From contig NZ_JAUZQF010000013.1 of NCBI RefSeq assembly GCF_030718205.1, positions 248,001 to 312,000 of the forward strand: a DNA stretch of 64,000 nucleotides, given 5' to 3'. The translations under genes were made by a program, and so were the position numbers. The stretch comes from Nonomuraea turcica. GTDB taxonomy: Bacteria > Actinomycetota > Actinomycetes > Streptosporangiales > Streptosporangiaceae. Below are positions 20,434 to 28,746 of this stretch, piece by piece. How positions within the stretch are numbered: position 1 is the stretch's first letter; each line of letters opens with the position of its first letter. The notes under the pieces are model-generated. The model was not told the origin of the DNA and made no database searches. It saw only the letters and a program-made list of their open reading frames with translations.

Positions 20434-20924
20434 AAATCGGCATCGTGATGGGCAGCGACTCCGACTGGCCGGTGATGAAGGCCGCGGCGGAGGCGGTGGC
20501 GGAGTTCGGCGTGCCGTTCGAGGCGGACGTCGTGTCCGCGCACCGCATGCCGGCCGAGATGATCGAATACGGCCGTCAGGCCGCCTCGCGGGGCCTCCAG
20601 GTGATCATCGCGGGCGCCGGCGGGGCCGCGCACCTGCCCGGCATGCTGGCGTCGGTGACGCCGCTGCCGGTGATCGGGGTGCCGGTGCCGCTGAAATACC
20701 TCGACGGCATGGACTCTCTGCTGTCGATCGTCCAGATGCCGGCCGGGGTCCCGGTCGCCACGGTGGCGGTGGGCGGGGCACGCAACGCGGGCCTGCTGGC
20801 CGTACGCATCCTCGCCGCGTCCGACGCCGATCTTCGCCGGCGCATGGAGGAGTTCCAGGAGCGGCTCAAGGAGCAGGCGTACGCCAAGGGTGAGCGCCTG
20901 CGTGCCGAGGCCGCCGAGCTCTGA
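20430..20924 (+). CDS. purE: N5-CAIR mutase, class I PurE
   Basis: Converts N5-CAIR to CAIR, the step after PurK. The protein is 164 residues. MGSDSDWPVM, the catalytic-His loop SAHRMP, and GAGGAAHLPGM are intact class I motifs. The ATGA overlap with purK shows translational coupling. The convergent UDP-glucose dehydrogenase gene ends 15 bases away. Confidence 0.96.
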   Translation: MKIGIVMGSDSDWPVMKAAAEAVAEFGVPFEADVVSAHRMPAEMIEYGRQAASRGLQVIIAGAGGAAHLPGMLASVTPLPVIGVPVPLKYLDGMDSLLSIVQMPAGVPVATVAVGGARNAGLLAVRILAASDADLRRRMEEFQERLKEQAYAKGERLRAEAAEL

Positions 20925-20939
20925 CCGGGGCGGGAGGCC

Positions 20940-22253
20940 TTACGGCCGGCCCAGGGCCCGGTAGTGCCAGCCGGCCGACCGCCACGTCTCAGCGTCCAGC
21001 GCGTTGCGCCCGTCCACGATGCGCCGGGCGGCGACCACCGCGCCCAGTTCCTCCGGATCGAGGTCCACGAACTCCTGCCACTCCGTGAGCAGCAACACCA
21101 CATGCGCCCCGCGAACCGCCTCGACAGCCGACGCGCCGTAGTGCAGCTCGGGATGCGCCTTGCGAGCGTTGTCGAGCGCGATCGGGTCGTAGACGGTGAC
21201 CTGTCCGCCTTGGTGGCCAATGGTGACCGCGACGTCGAGAGCGGGCGAGTCGCGAATGTCGTCCGAGTTCGGCTTGAACGCCGCTCCCAGGACGCCCACG
21301 GTGCACCCATGGAAGGAACCGCCCGCCAGCACCCTGGCCAGGTCCACCATGCGGGCGCGCCGCCGCATGTTGATGGCGTCCACCTCGCGCAGGAACGTCA
21401 GCGCCTGGTCCGCGCCCAACTCACCGGCGCGGGCCATGAACGCCCGGATGTCCTTGGGTAGGCAACCGCCGCCGAACCCGAGTCCGGCGTTCAGGTAACG
21501 GCCACCGATCCGGTCGTCGTACGAGAGCGCCTCCGACAGCTGCTGGACATCGGCATGCGCGGCCTCGCAGACCTCGGCCATGGCGTTGATGAAAGAGATC
21601 TTCGTGGCCAGGAAGGCGTTGGCGGCCGTCTTGACCAGCTCGGACGTGGCGAAATCCGTCACCACGATCGGAACCTCGCCCAGCGGCTCGTACACCTCAC
21701 GCAGCACCTTCTCCGCCCGTTCCGTACGGACGCCGAACACGATCCGATCCGGGTGCAAGGTGTCCTGCACGGCGAACCCCTCCCGCAGGAACTCGGGGTT
21801 CCACGCCAGCTCGGCCTCGACGCCGGCCGGGGCCAGGCGCGCCATCTTGTCCGCGAGCCGCTCCGCGGTGCCCACGGGCACCGTCGACTTGCCGACGACC
21901 AGGCACTCCCGGTCCAGCAGCGGGGCAAGGGATTCGATCGCGGCGTCCATGTAGGAGACGTCGGCCGCGTACTCGCCGCGCTTCTGCGGTGTGCCGACGC
22001 AGATGAAGTGCACGTCGCCGAACTCGGCGACCTCCTCGTAGGAGGTGGTGAAGCGAAGCCTGCCGGAGTCGAGCCCACGGCGGAGCACGGGTTCCAGGCC
22101 CGGTTCATGGATCGGGAGCTCACCGCTGTTCAAGCGGCGGACCTTGTCGGCGTCGATGTCGAGGCCTAGGACCTCGAATCCAAGATCCGCCATGCATGCC
22201 GCATGCGTGATGCCCAGGTATCCGGTCCCGATCACCGTGAGGCGATATGGCAC
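20940..22253 (-). CDS. UDP-glucose 6-dehydrogenase
   Basis: Oxidises UDP-glucose to UDP-glucuronate with two NAD. The protein is 437 residues. The N-terminal NAD motif is GTGYLG, TPQKRGEYAADVS is conserved, and Cys264 in GFGGGCLPKDI is the catalytic thiol. The C-terminal UDP-binding domain has the GAAFKPNSDDIRDSP motif. It probably supplies uronic acid for envelope polysaccharide, and it stands alone just before the large polymer locus. It is transcribed away from the acyl-CoA dehydrogenase gene across a 126-base gap. Confidence 0.95.
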   Translation of the reverse strand: MPYRLTVIGTGYLGITHAACMADLGFEVLGLDIDADKVRRLNSGELPIHEPGLEPVLRRGLDSGRLRFTTSYEEVAEFGDVHFICVGTPQKRGEYAADVSYMDAAIESLAPLLDRECLVVGKSTVPVGTAERLADKMARLAPAGVEAELAWNPEFLREGFAVQDTLHPDRIVFGVRTERAEKVLREVYEPLGEVPIVVTDFATSELVKTAANAFLATKISFINAMAEVCEAAHADVQQLSEALSYDDRIGGRYLNAGLGFGGGCLPKDIRAFMARAGELGADQALTFLREVDAINMRRRARMVDLARVLAGGSFHGCTVGVLGAAFKPNSDDIRDSPALDVAVTIGHQGGQVTVYDPIALDNARKAHPELHYGASAVEAVRGAHVVLLLTEWQEFVDLDPEELGAVVAARRIVDGRNALDAETWRSAGWHYRALGRP

Positions 22254-22366
22254 GAGTGAGCTCCTTTCGATCGCGCAGGCATGCTACCGGCCTTTCGCTA
22301 CCAGCTACGTGCCACGGGTGCCCGTCCGCAAACCGTACCGGCTGGTAACAAGATGCTCGGACGTCC

Positions 22367-22380
22367 TAGTATCTACCGCA
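22367..22380 (+). promoter_or_regulatory. Leaderless promoter of the acyl-CoA dehydrogenase gene
   Basis: The -10 box TAGTAT (22367-22372) is followed by seven bases and then the ATG at 22380, so transcription probably starts at or next to the A of the start codon. No SD is present. No clear TTGACA-like -35 was seen. Confidence 0.55.
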
Positions 22381-23543
22381 TGAGCTTCCCTCTTTACGCG
22401 CTCGCCGAAGAGCATGACATGCTCAGGGAGACCGTCCGGGCCCTGGCCGATGAGAAGATCGCCCCGCATGCCGCGGAGGCCGACGAGACCGAGGAGTTCT
22501 CCTGGGACGTCTACAAGGCGCTGGTGGCGGCGGACATGCACGCCGTGCACGTTCCTGAGCAGTACGGCGGCGCGGGGGCGGATGCGCTGGCGACGGTGAT
22601 CGTCATCGAGGAGGTGGCCCGCGCCTGCGCGTCCACCTCCCTGATCCCCGCCGTCAACAAGCTCGGCACCGTCCCGCTCCTCCTCTCGGCCTCGGAGGAG
22701 GTGAGGTCCCGCTACCTGGCGCCGGTGGCAAGGGGCGAGGCCATGTTCTCGTACGCGCTGTCGGAGCCGGAGGCCGGCTCGGACGCCGCCGCGATGAAGA
22801 CGAGGGCGGTGGCGGACGGCGATTCGTACATCCTCAACGGCACCAAAATGTGGATCACGAACGCCGGCGTCTCCGAGTACTACACGGTGATGGCTGTCAC
22901 GGACCCGTCAGCCGGCGCCCGCGGCATCTCCGCCTTCGTCGTGGAGAAGTCCGACGAGGGCGTCTCCTTCGGCCCCAAGGAACGCAAGCTCGGCATCAAG
23001 GGCTCCCCGACCCGCCAGGTCATCCTGGACAACGTCCGAATCCCCGCCACCCGCATGATCGGCGCCCCCGGCACCGGCTTCAAGACGGCTCTGGCGACCT
23101 TGGACCACACCCGCATCACCATCGCCGCCCAGGCCCTGGGCATCGCCCAAGGCGCTCTGGACTACGCGATCGGTTACGTGAAGGAGCGCAAGCAGTTCGG
23201 CCGGCCGATCGCCGACTTCCAGGGCCTGCAGTTCATGGTGGCCGACATGGCCATGAAACTGGAGGCGGCCCGGCAGCTCACGTATCACGCGGCCGCGAAG
23301 TCGGAACGCGCGATGCACGGCGAGCCCCAGAAGGACCTGACGTTCCTGTCGAGCGCCGCCAAGTGCGCCGCCTCGGACGCGGCCATGGAGATCACCACGG
23401 ACGCGGTGCAGTTGCTGGGCGGGTACGGCTACACGAAGGACTTCCCGGTGGAGCGCATGATGCGGGACGCCAAGATCACCCAGATCTACGAGGGCACCAA
23501 CCAGATCCAGCGCATGGTGATGGCCCGCCAGCTCCTGAAGTAG
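22380..23543 (+). CDS. Acyl-CoA dehydrogenase
   Basis: FAD-dependent enzyme of 387 residues that desaturates an acyl-CoA thioester; electrons pass to ETF. FAD/substrate motifs YALSEPEAGSDAAAM and MWITNAG are present, and Glu371 in YEGTNQIQR is the catalytic base at the short-chain/glutaryl-like position. The ATG at 22380 was chosen over the open frame reaching 22281 because homologues begin there and a leaderless promoter abuts it. Acyl specificity is not determinable here. There is no operon partner. Confidence 0.93.
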   Translation: MSFPLYALAEEHDMLRETVRALADEKIAPHAAEADETEEFSWDVYKALVAADMHAVHVPEQYGGAGADALATVIVIEEVARACASTSLIPAVNKLGTVPLLLSASEEVRSRYLAPVARGEAMFSYALSEPEAGSDAAAMKTRAVADGDSYILNGTKMWITNAGVSEYYTVMAVTDPSAGARGISAFVVEKSDEGVSFGPKERKLGIKGSPTRQVILDNVRIPATRMIGAPGTGFKTALATLDHTRITIAAQALGIAQGALDYAIGYVKERKQFGRPIADFQGLQFMVADMAMKLEAARQLTYHAAAKSERAMHGEPQKDLTFLSSAAKCAASDAAMEITTDAVQLLGGYGYTKDFPVERMMRDAKITQIYEGTNQIQRMVMARQLLK

Positions 23544-23686
23544 GCAGTCAAGGGCGCGGCGTATGGCCATGGATATGTCGTTTGGCCGGACTTCACTGCT
23601 GATTTACCGATTTGTCAGACATCGTCATGACAGCGGGCTAACGTCTCGTCTCGGTAAGATCCACAACCGAAGACGGGTACCGCACC

Positions 23687-24817
23687 ATGCGTAAAGTCCT
23701 GACGCTCACCCTCGCCGCCACCGCCACCTTCGGCCTCTTCTCTACCACCCCGGCCACAGCGACCCCCGCCGACCTGCCGAAAGAGATCTACGGGGGCACC
23801 TGGGCCGCCGGGCACGTGCAAGGCATGGCCATCGACCAGCGCAAGGGGTTCATGTACTTCTCCTTCACCAACCTCCTCGTCAAGACCGACCTCAAGGGCA
23901 ACCCGGTCGGCTCCGTGACGGGCTTCACCGGACACCTCGGCGACCTGGACTTCAACGCCCAGGACGGCCGGGTGTACGGCTCGCTCGAGTACAAGGCGCA
24001 GGAGTCGTTCTATATCGCGATCTTCGACGTCGACCGCATCACCAGCATGAACATGGACGCTCAGACCACCGACGTCGTCAAGACGGTCTACCTCAAGGAG
24101 GTCGTGGCCGACTATGTGGCCGACATGAACGGTGACGGCAAGTTCGACGGCAACATCGCCAACACCCCCGACCACCGCTACGGCTGCAGCGGCATCGACG
24201 GCGTCTCCTTCGGCCCCGCGTTCGGCAAGAAGCACGGCAAGCAGAAGCTGACCGTGGCGTACGGCATCTACTCGAACGTGGACCGGCAGGACAACGACTA
24301 CCAGGTCCTGCTCCAGTACGACATCCAGCAGTGGAAGAAGTACGAGCGGCCGCTCACCGAGAGCGCCCCGCACACCAGCGGACCGGAGCACACCGACGGC
24401 AAGTACTTCGCCTACACCGGCAACACCACGTACGGCGTGCAGAACCTCGAGTACGACGAGCACACCGGCAACTGGATGATGGCCGTGTACAAGGGCAAGA
24501 AGCCGCAGTTCCCTAACTACTCGTTCTTCATGGTCGATGGCAGCGCGCAGCCCAGGAAGGGGGACATCGTCGGACAGCCTCGTCCGGAGCAGGGCGACCT
24601 GCTCACCCTGGCGCCGGGTGGCCTGCAGCATGACGCGTCCGGGGTGCGGGGCTGGGAGTTCACCGGCGAGTACGGCCTGATCTCGCTCGGCGGCGGCCGC
24701 TACTACGTCTCCAAGGCCGGGACCGTCACGGAGGGCGGCGTCACCAAGCAGACCGGCACCGCCCAGCTGTACCGCTGGACGGGCCAGACCCCGACGCCTT
24801 TCGAGCGGGTCGGCTGA
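23687..24817 (+). CDS. Secreted protein of unknown function with an EF-hand-like loop
   Basis: Not recognised. The 376 residues begin with a Sec signal peptide (basic MRK, hydrophobic core, cleavage probably after TATA near residue 26). The body is rich in Tyr, Gly, Asp and aromatic turns, as in beta-propeller or beta-sandwich proteins; HVQGMAIDQRKGFMYFSF and VQNLEYDEHTGNW look like repeated blade strands. DMNGDGKFDG near 147 fits a calcium-binding loop. Single gene ending in a strong hairpin. An extracellular enzyme or binding protein is likely, but no function is assigned. Confidence 0.75.
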   Translation: MRKVLTLTLAATATFGLFSTTPATATPADLPKEIYGGTWAAGHVQGMAIDQRKGFMYFSFTNLLVKTDLKGNPVGSVTGFTGHLGDLDFNAQDGRVYGSLEYKAQESFYIAIFDVDRITSMNMDAQTTDVVKTVYLKEVVADYVADMNGDGKFDGNIANTPDHRYGCSGIDGVSFGPAFGKKHGKQKLTVAYGIYSNVDRQDNDYQVLLQYDIQQWKKYERPLTESAPHTSGPEHTDGKYFAYTGNTTYGVQNLEYDEHTGNWMMAVYKGKKPQFPNYSFFMVDGSAQPRKGDIVGQPRPEQGDLLTLAPGGLQHDASGVRGWEFTGEYGLISLGGGRYYVSKAGTVTEGGVTKQTGTAQLYRWTGQTPTPFERVG

Positions 24818-24825
24818 TCAGTCGC

Positions 24826-24853
24826 CCGGGCACCCCATGTCCAGGGTGCCCGG
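24826..24853. terminator. Bidirectional hairpin terminator
   Basis: A perfect 10-base stem, CCGGGCACCC against GGGTGCCCGG, with an eight-base loop lies between the convergent secreted-protein gene (stop at 24817) and lipoprotein gene (stop at 24860). Confidence 0.8.
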
Positions 24854-24859
24854 CGTCGG

Positions 24860-25594
24860 TCAGCGGGCCAGGATGCGGATGTTTCCGGAGGTGCTACGGG
24901 CGACGATCTTGCTAGTGGCCTTGGAATCGTTCTTGATCTCGGAGCTCTCGCTGCCGTCCGTGCTGTTCGCCGTCACCGCATAGGAGCCCTTCGGCACGGT
25001 CGCCGTCACCTTGCCATCGCTGGACTGGAGGTCCAGGTTGGCCGGTGCACTCGTGAAGGAGAGGTCGATCGCGCCGTCCAGGGTCCGGCATCGGACGTTC
25101 GCGGACTTCAGCCCGTCACCCGTGATCGGGCCTTCGCTGCGCAGCCGCAATTTTCCCGAGGTGCCGGACACCTGGATGCGATCCCGGCTCGCCACGTCCA
25201 CGTCCTGCGGGAGGTCCTTCAGGATGACGCCGTCCGCCGCGTCGATCGACAGCCGTACGCCCGGCGGGACCTTGACGTGGTAGCGGGCGCCGCAGTCGCC
25301 GAAGACCATGGTGCAGTTCGCGCTGAGCCGGAGGGTGCCGTCCCGCAGGGACCAGGCGGCGCCGCCGTCGTCGGCGGCCTTGCCGCGTACCCACCGCTCC
25401 ACCTCGACGGTGCTGCCGGTGCCGGCGAGTACGTGGACGCCGCCCAGAGAGGAGATGATCCTCAGAGAGGTCCCGCTCAAGGGAAACGACTGTGCTGAGC
25501 GCACCTCTTCGGCATCCAGATCCAGGCCGCCGCAACCGCTCGTGGCCAGTGCCACCGTCGCCGCACATGCCGTTAATGCTGCGATTCGCCTCAT
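24860..25594 (-). CDS. Lipoprotein with DUF4097-like beta-solenoid domain
   Basis: Surface lipoprotein of 244 residues. The signal peptide ends in the lipobox ATSGC (Cys20 of the chosen start). The rest is repeating short beta-strands of the DUF4097/DUF2807 adhesin-like type, with turns such as SSDGKVTA and STSGNIRI. Function is unknown; such proteins often sit near sensors or envelope genes. The ATG at 25594 gives a proper signal peptide; an upstream in-frame start would bury it. Confidence 0.78.
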   Translation of the reverse strand: MRRIAALTACAATVALATSGCGGLDLDAEEVRSAQSFPLSGTSLRIISSLGGVHVLAGTGSTVEVERWVRGKAADDGGAAWSLRDGTLRLSANCTMVFGDCGARYHVKVPPGVRLSIDAADGVILKDLPQDVDVASRDRIQVSGTSGKLRLRSEGPITGDGLKSANVRCRTLDGAIDLSFTSAPANLDLQSSDGKVTATVPKGSYAVTANSTDGSESSEIKNDSKATSKIVARSTSGNIRILAR

Positions 25595-25798
25595 GGGTCG
25601 ATCGTGGCCGGGCGCCGCTCGTCGCTCATCGGCCATCCGACCGAGCACCATCGGCCATTCGGTCCTTCCCTCGTTGGAGGCGCGGCCCTGGGCGCGATCT
25701 GGAGCGCCGCGCCGTACGGCCCGGCGACGGACGGCGCAGGGCCGTACGGCGTCGGCCCTTACAAGGCCGACAGCAGGCCTTACAGCGTTGACCGGCCG
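25595..25798. other. Intergenic region with a degenerate copy of the adjacent gene's 3' end
   Basis: No gene is seen in these 204 bases. The 18 bases at 25760-25777 repeat 17 of 18 positions of 25800-25817, which encode the last five codons of the downstream-lying F420-type oxidoreductase gene. The copy even carries a TAA in the stop position. GCCGTACGGC also occurs twice (near 25712 and 25741). These are small local duplications without transposon features. Confidence 0.55.
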
Positions 25799-26641
25799 CT
25801 ACAAAGCCGACAGCAGGGCCGTGACGTGGCGCAGCGGGTCCGAGCCGAGCGGCCGGACCGCCACCGTGTCCGCCCCCGCCGCCCAGAGGCTCTTGACCTG
25901 CGCTGCCGCCTCCTCCGGCGACCCGTCCGCCATCGCCACCTCCTCCGGGGCGACCCCGAGGAACGCCGCCTGCCCCTCCACCACGGGCTTCGCGGCCGCC
26001 GCACCGTCCGCTCCGGTGTTCAGGAACGTGAAGACCACCAGCTCGTGATCGTCACCCGCGGCCCCGATCTGCTCCAGAATCCCCGGCACCTGGGCGGGAC
26101 CGATGCCCTCGGGCACGATCGTCCCCTGAGCCACGCGCCCCGACAGCGCCAGTGAGCGCGGGCTCTTCACCCCGGTCAGCACGGGCGGCACCACCGCGGG
26201 CGGATGCACCAGCGACACCCCGTCCAGGTGGACGGACTTGCCGTGCAGGGTGACGGTCTCGCCGCGCAGCAGCGCGCGGACCGCCGTGACCGTCTCCTCC
26301 AGGAGGGCGAGCGGCGACGGCGGCGCGGCGCCCACCTGGCGCATCCAGTCCTGTACGCCGTGCCCGATCCCCGCCGCCAGCCGTCCGGGATGTACGCGGG
26401 CCAGGTTGGCCAGCTCCATCGCCAGCAACATCGGGTTACGCAGGGGAGCGGGGGCGATGCCGATGCCGACGCGCAGGCGGGAAGTGACGGCGAGGGCGGT
26501 GGCCGCTGAGGAGATGCCGCCGGTCCAGCCCAGGTCCTCCACCACCCACAGGTCGTCGACGGTCGTCTCGTCCAGCGCCCTGGCGAACGGGATGAGTTGC
26601 TCGGGCGGCAGGTCCCTGTCGAACATCACGCCAAGTCTCAT
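25799..26641 (-). CDS. LLM-class (luciferase-like) F420-dependent oxidoreductase
   Basis: TIM-barrel oxidoreductase of 280 residues. MRLGVMFDRDLPPEQL opens the barrel. The region SRLRVGIGIAPAPLRNP, followed by NLARVHPGRLAAGIGHG, is typical of LLM proteins that use F420 or FMN. The fbiA, fbiB and fbiC genes in the same window show that the organism makes F420, so that is the likelier cofactor. The substrate is unknown. Single gene. Confidence 0.83.
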   Translation of the reverse strand: MRLGVMFDRDLPPEQLIPFARALDETTVDDLWVVEDLGWTGGISSAATALAVTSRLRVGIGIAPAPLRNPMLLAMELANLARVHPGRLAAGIGHGVQDWMRQVGAAPPSPLALLEETVTAVRALLRGETVTLHGKSVHLDGVSLVHPPAVVPPVLTGVKSPRSLALSGRVAQGTIVPEGIGPAQVPGILEQIGAAGDDHELVVFTFLNTGADGAAAAKPVVEGQAAFLGVAPEEVAMADGSPEEAAAQVKSLWAAGADTVAVRPLGSDPLRHVTALLSAL

Positions 26642-26792
26642 GATTGCCTCCAGTAATAACGGAACACCCGGCCGATCTCCGAGTATCCAGCACGCGGGAA
26701 GGGGAAAGCCTGGGGAGAGCGGACATCGGCGACGCCCGTGGCCGCGGCGACGCGCTGCGCGCCTGCGTCGGCCGCCATGCGCGCGGTGTTCG

Positions 26793-26856
26793 GCGGCGCG
26801 GGTCGACGGCGCGGTCGGCGGCGCGGGTCGGCGGCGTGGGTCGATGGGGCAGGTCG
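26793..26856. repeat. Five imperfect 12-13-base tandem repeats
   Basis: Five head-to-tail units of 13, 12, 13, 13 and 13 bases, of the form GCGGCGCGGGTCG, end exactly at the stop codon of the STAS gene. They lie within a 215-base gene-free gap (26642-26856) that otherwise holds only GC-rich, low-complexity sequence. Confidence 0.7.
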
Positions 26857-27228
26857 TCAGGCGGCGCTGCCGAGCGCCGTGCGGGCCTCGCCGATCGATT
26901 CGCTGGTCTCGAAATGCCGATCGAGGTTGGTGATCATCAGCAGGTGCCGGATCATGCCGGGGCCCAGAACCAGGATCATGCGGCCGTGGATGTGATGGAT
27001 GCGGTTGAGCGTGGCCACCAGCACGCCCAGGCCCACGGAGTCACAGAACGGCACCTCGGTCAGGTCGACGACCAGGTTGGGCGGATCGGCCTCGGCGATC
27101 GCCTGCTCTAACTCGGCCCGCAACCGAGGAGCACCTGCCACATCGAGATCACCGACGACGTGCAGAACCGTACAGGGGTCCTCCCGCCAACGCCTGACCA
27201 CCACCGGCCTCACCTGCCCAATATGCAC
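26857..27228 (-). CDS. STAS-domain protein, anti-sigma-factor antagonist
   Basis: SpoIIAA/RsbV-like protein of about 123 residues. CTVLHVVGDLDVAGAPRLRAEL is the first strand and helix. FCDSVGLGVLVA carries the conserved Ser that a partner kinase phosphorylates. It would free a sigma factor by binding its anti-sigma kinase; no such kinase is nearby. The start is uncertain. The GTG at 27228 lies ten bases after the LCP gene stop, and an in-frame GTG slightly downstream has a better SD (AGGTGAGG). The frame extends further upstream into the LCP gene but without similarity. Confidence 0.83.
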   Translation of the reverse strand: MHIGQVRPVVVRRWREDPCTVLHVVGDLDVAGAPRLRAELEQAIAEADPPNLVVDLTEVPFCDSVGLGVLVATLNRIHHIHGRMILVLGPGMIRHLLMITNLDRHFETSESIGEARTALGSAA

Positions 27229-27238
27229 AAAGTTATGA

Positions 27239-28678
27239 TTACTTCTTACATATGTTCTGCATTGCCGTTTCCGTCGTAGTTGTAACGCGCGGCTGAGCAG
27301 TTGGGGCAGTAGTAGCCTTCTGTTTCCGAATGGTCGGCCGATCGCTCCCGACGACGACCTCGATGCCCTCGACATCGGCCTTCTTCAACTCCGCCCCCGG
27401 AATGGCGGCGGCCACCACGCGAGCGGCGGTCTCCTGATCGGCGGCGTACCGGATGACGGTCTTCTTGTAGTCCTTCTTCGGGGTGTTGCCCGGCTCGCCC
27501 GGGACCTTGAAGCCGTACGCGACCAGCCCCGCCTTCGTACGGGCCCCGAGGCCCGTGATGAGCGTGCCGTTCTTGACCTTGAGCGAGATGCTCCCCGGCG
27601 CGATGGGCGAGGGCTTGGCGGAGGCCGAGGGAGAGGCCGTAGGCGTGGGCTTGCTCGGGTCCTGGTCGGCGTTGATCTTGGCGAACATGTCGCGGGCCGC
27701 CTGCTTGTCCCACAACACCGCCGACTCGCCCGTGGGCGCCTTGAAGTCGACGTTCGTCAGCGGCACCTCGGCGAACTTCACATCCTGCAGCGACACGTCC
27801 CTGAGCTGCGTGGCCAGGCCCAGCAACCCGTCGTCCGGGTCCACCTTCACCGTGCTGAGCGTCGAGTTGACGAACGAGGCCAGCTTGCCCGGATTGGCCA
27901 GCGTGCCGGCGCTCAGCGCCCGGTTGAGCAGAGCCGAGATGACCTGCTGCTGCCGGTCGATGCGGTCGAGGTCGGAGCGGGCGGTGGCCCGCGTGCGGGC
28001 ATAGCCGAGCGACTGCACGCCGTCGAGCTGGTGGGTGCCCGCGGCCAGGTTGAGCCCGGTCTTCGGGTCGTTGATCGCCACCGGCGTGCACACCGTGACG
28101 CCGCCGAGCGAGTCCACGACGTCGATGAAGCCGAGGATGTTGACCTCGATGTAGCGGTTGATCTGCAGCCCGGTGGCGGCCTCGACGGTCTGCTTGGTGA
28201 GCTTGGGCCCGCCGAACTGGTAGGCGGAGTTGATCTTGTGGTCGCCCTTGCCGGGGATCGTCGTCCAGGTGTCGCGGGGCAGGCTCACCACCGTGACCCG
28301 GCGGTGATCCTCGGACAGGTGGATCACCATCATGGTGTCGGTGCGCTGGCCGGCCTCGCGGCCCAGCTTGAGCCGGTTTTGCTGCTGACGGGTGAGGTCG
28401 TCGCGCTTGTCCACGCCGACCAGCAGGATGTTCTCGGCGCCGCGGGAGGGGGCGGTCACGCCCGCGTCAACGGTGCCGATCTGGCGCGGGGTCGCCCACA
28501 CCACGCCCGTGGTGACGAGCACGCACGTGGACAGGAGCCCGGCCGCGATCACATTCCGGCGGCGCGCCTTGGCGCTCCTCTTGAACGGCCGGCGCGGACG
28601 ACCGGGCGGGAGCCTGACGCCGCCGTAGGCGTCGCCGCCCACGAGAACTCCGGCGTCCTCCTCGCCCGAGCCGCGCAT
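27239..28678 (-). CDS. LCP (LytR-CpsA-Psr) family protein with LytR_C domain
   Basis: LCP proteins move undecaprenyl-linked glycopolymers onto peptidoglycan. The 479 residues have a basic cytosolic tail, one TM near 42-62 and an extracellular LCP domain. The domain carries conserved Arg/Asp residues in QRTDTMMVIHL and VVSLPRDTWT, and HKINSAYQFGG. A Ser/Pro/Ala-rich linker and a LytR_C domain follow. The ATG at 28678 is preceded by GAGGGGG; an ATG at 28699 has no SD. It flanks the polymer gene locus and is the first of two such proteins in the window. Confidence 0.92.
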   Translation of the reverse strand: MRGSGEEDAGVLVGGDAYGGVRLPPGRPRRPFKRSAKARRRNVIAAGLLSTCVLVTTGVVWATPRQIGTVDAGVTAPSRGAENILLVGVDKRDDLTRQQQNRLKLGREAGQRTDTMMVIHLSEDHRRVTVVSLPRDTWTTIPGKGDHKINSAYQFGGPKLTKQTVEAATGLQINRYIEVNILGFIDVVDSLGGVTVCTPVAINDPKTGLNLAAGTHQLDGVQSLGYARTRATARSDLDRIDRQQQVISALLNRALSAGTLANPGKLASFVNSTLSTVKVDPDDGLLGLATQLRDVSLQDVKFAEVPLTNVDFKAPTGESAVLWDKQAARDMFAKINADQDPSKPTPTASPSASAKPSPIAPGSISLKVKNGTLITGLGARTKAGLVAYGFKVPGEPGNTPKKDYKKTVIRYAADQETAARVVAAAIPGAELKKADVEGIEVVVGSDRPTIRKQKATTAPTAQPRVTTTTETAMQNICKK

Positions 28679-28746
28679 GCCGTCCCCCTCATGTCGCACG
28701 GAGGATCGAGCTTTCGATTGCCCTCCTCCCCTGCCGGTACAGTAGC

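Noticed and set aside
26793..26856. CRISPR-like repeat array
   Set aside because: Units are contiguous 12-13-base tandem repeats without spacers and no cas gene is present.
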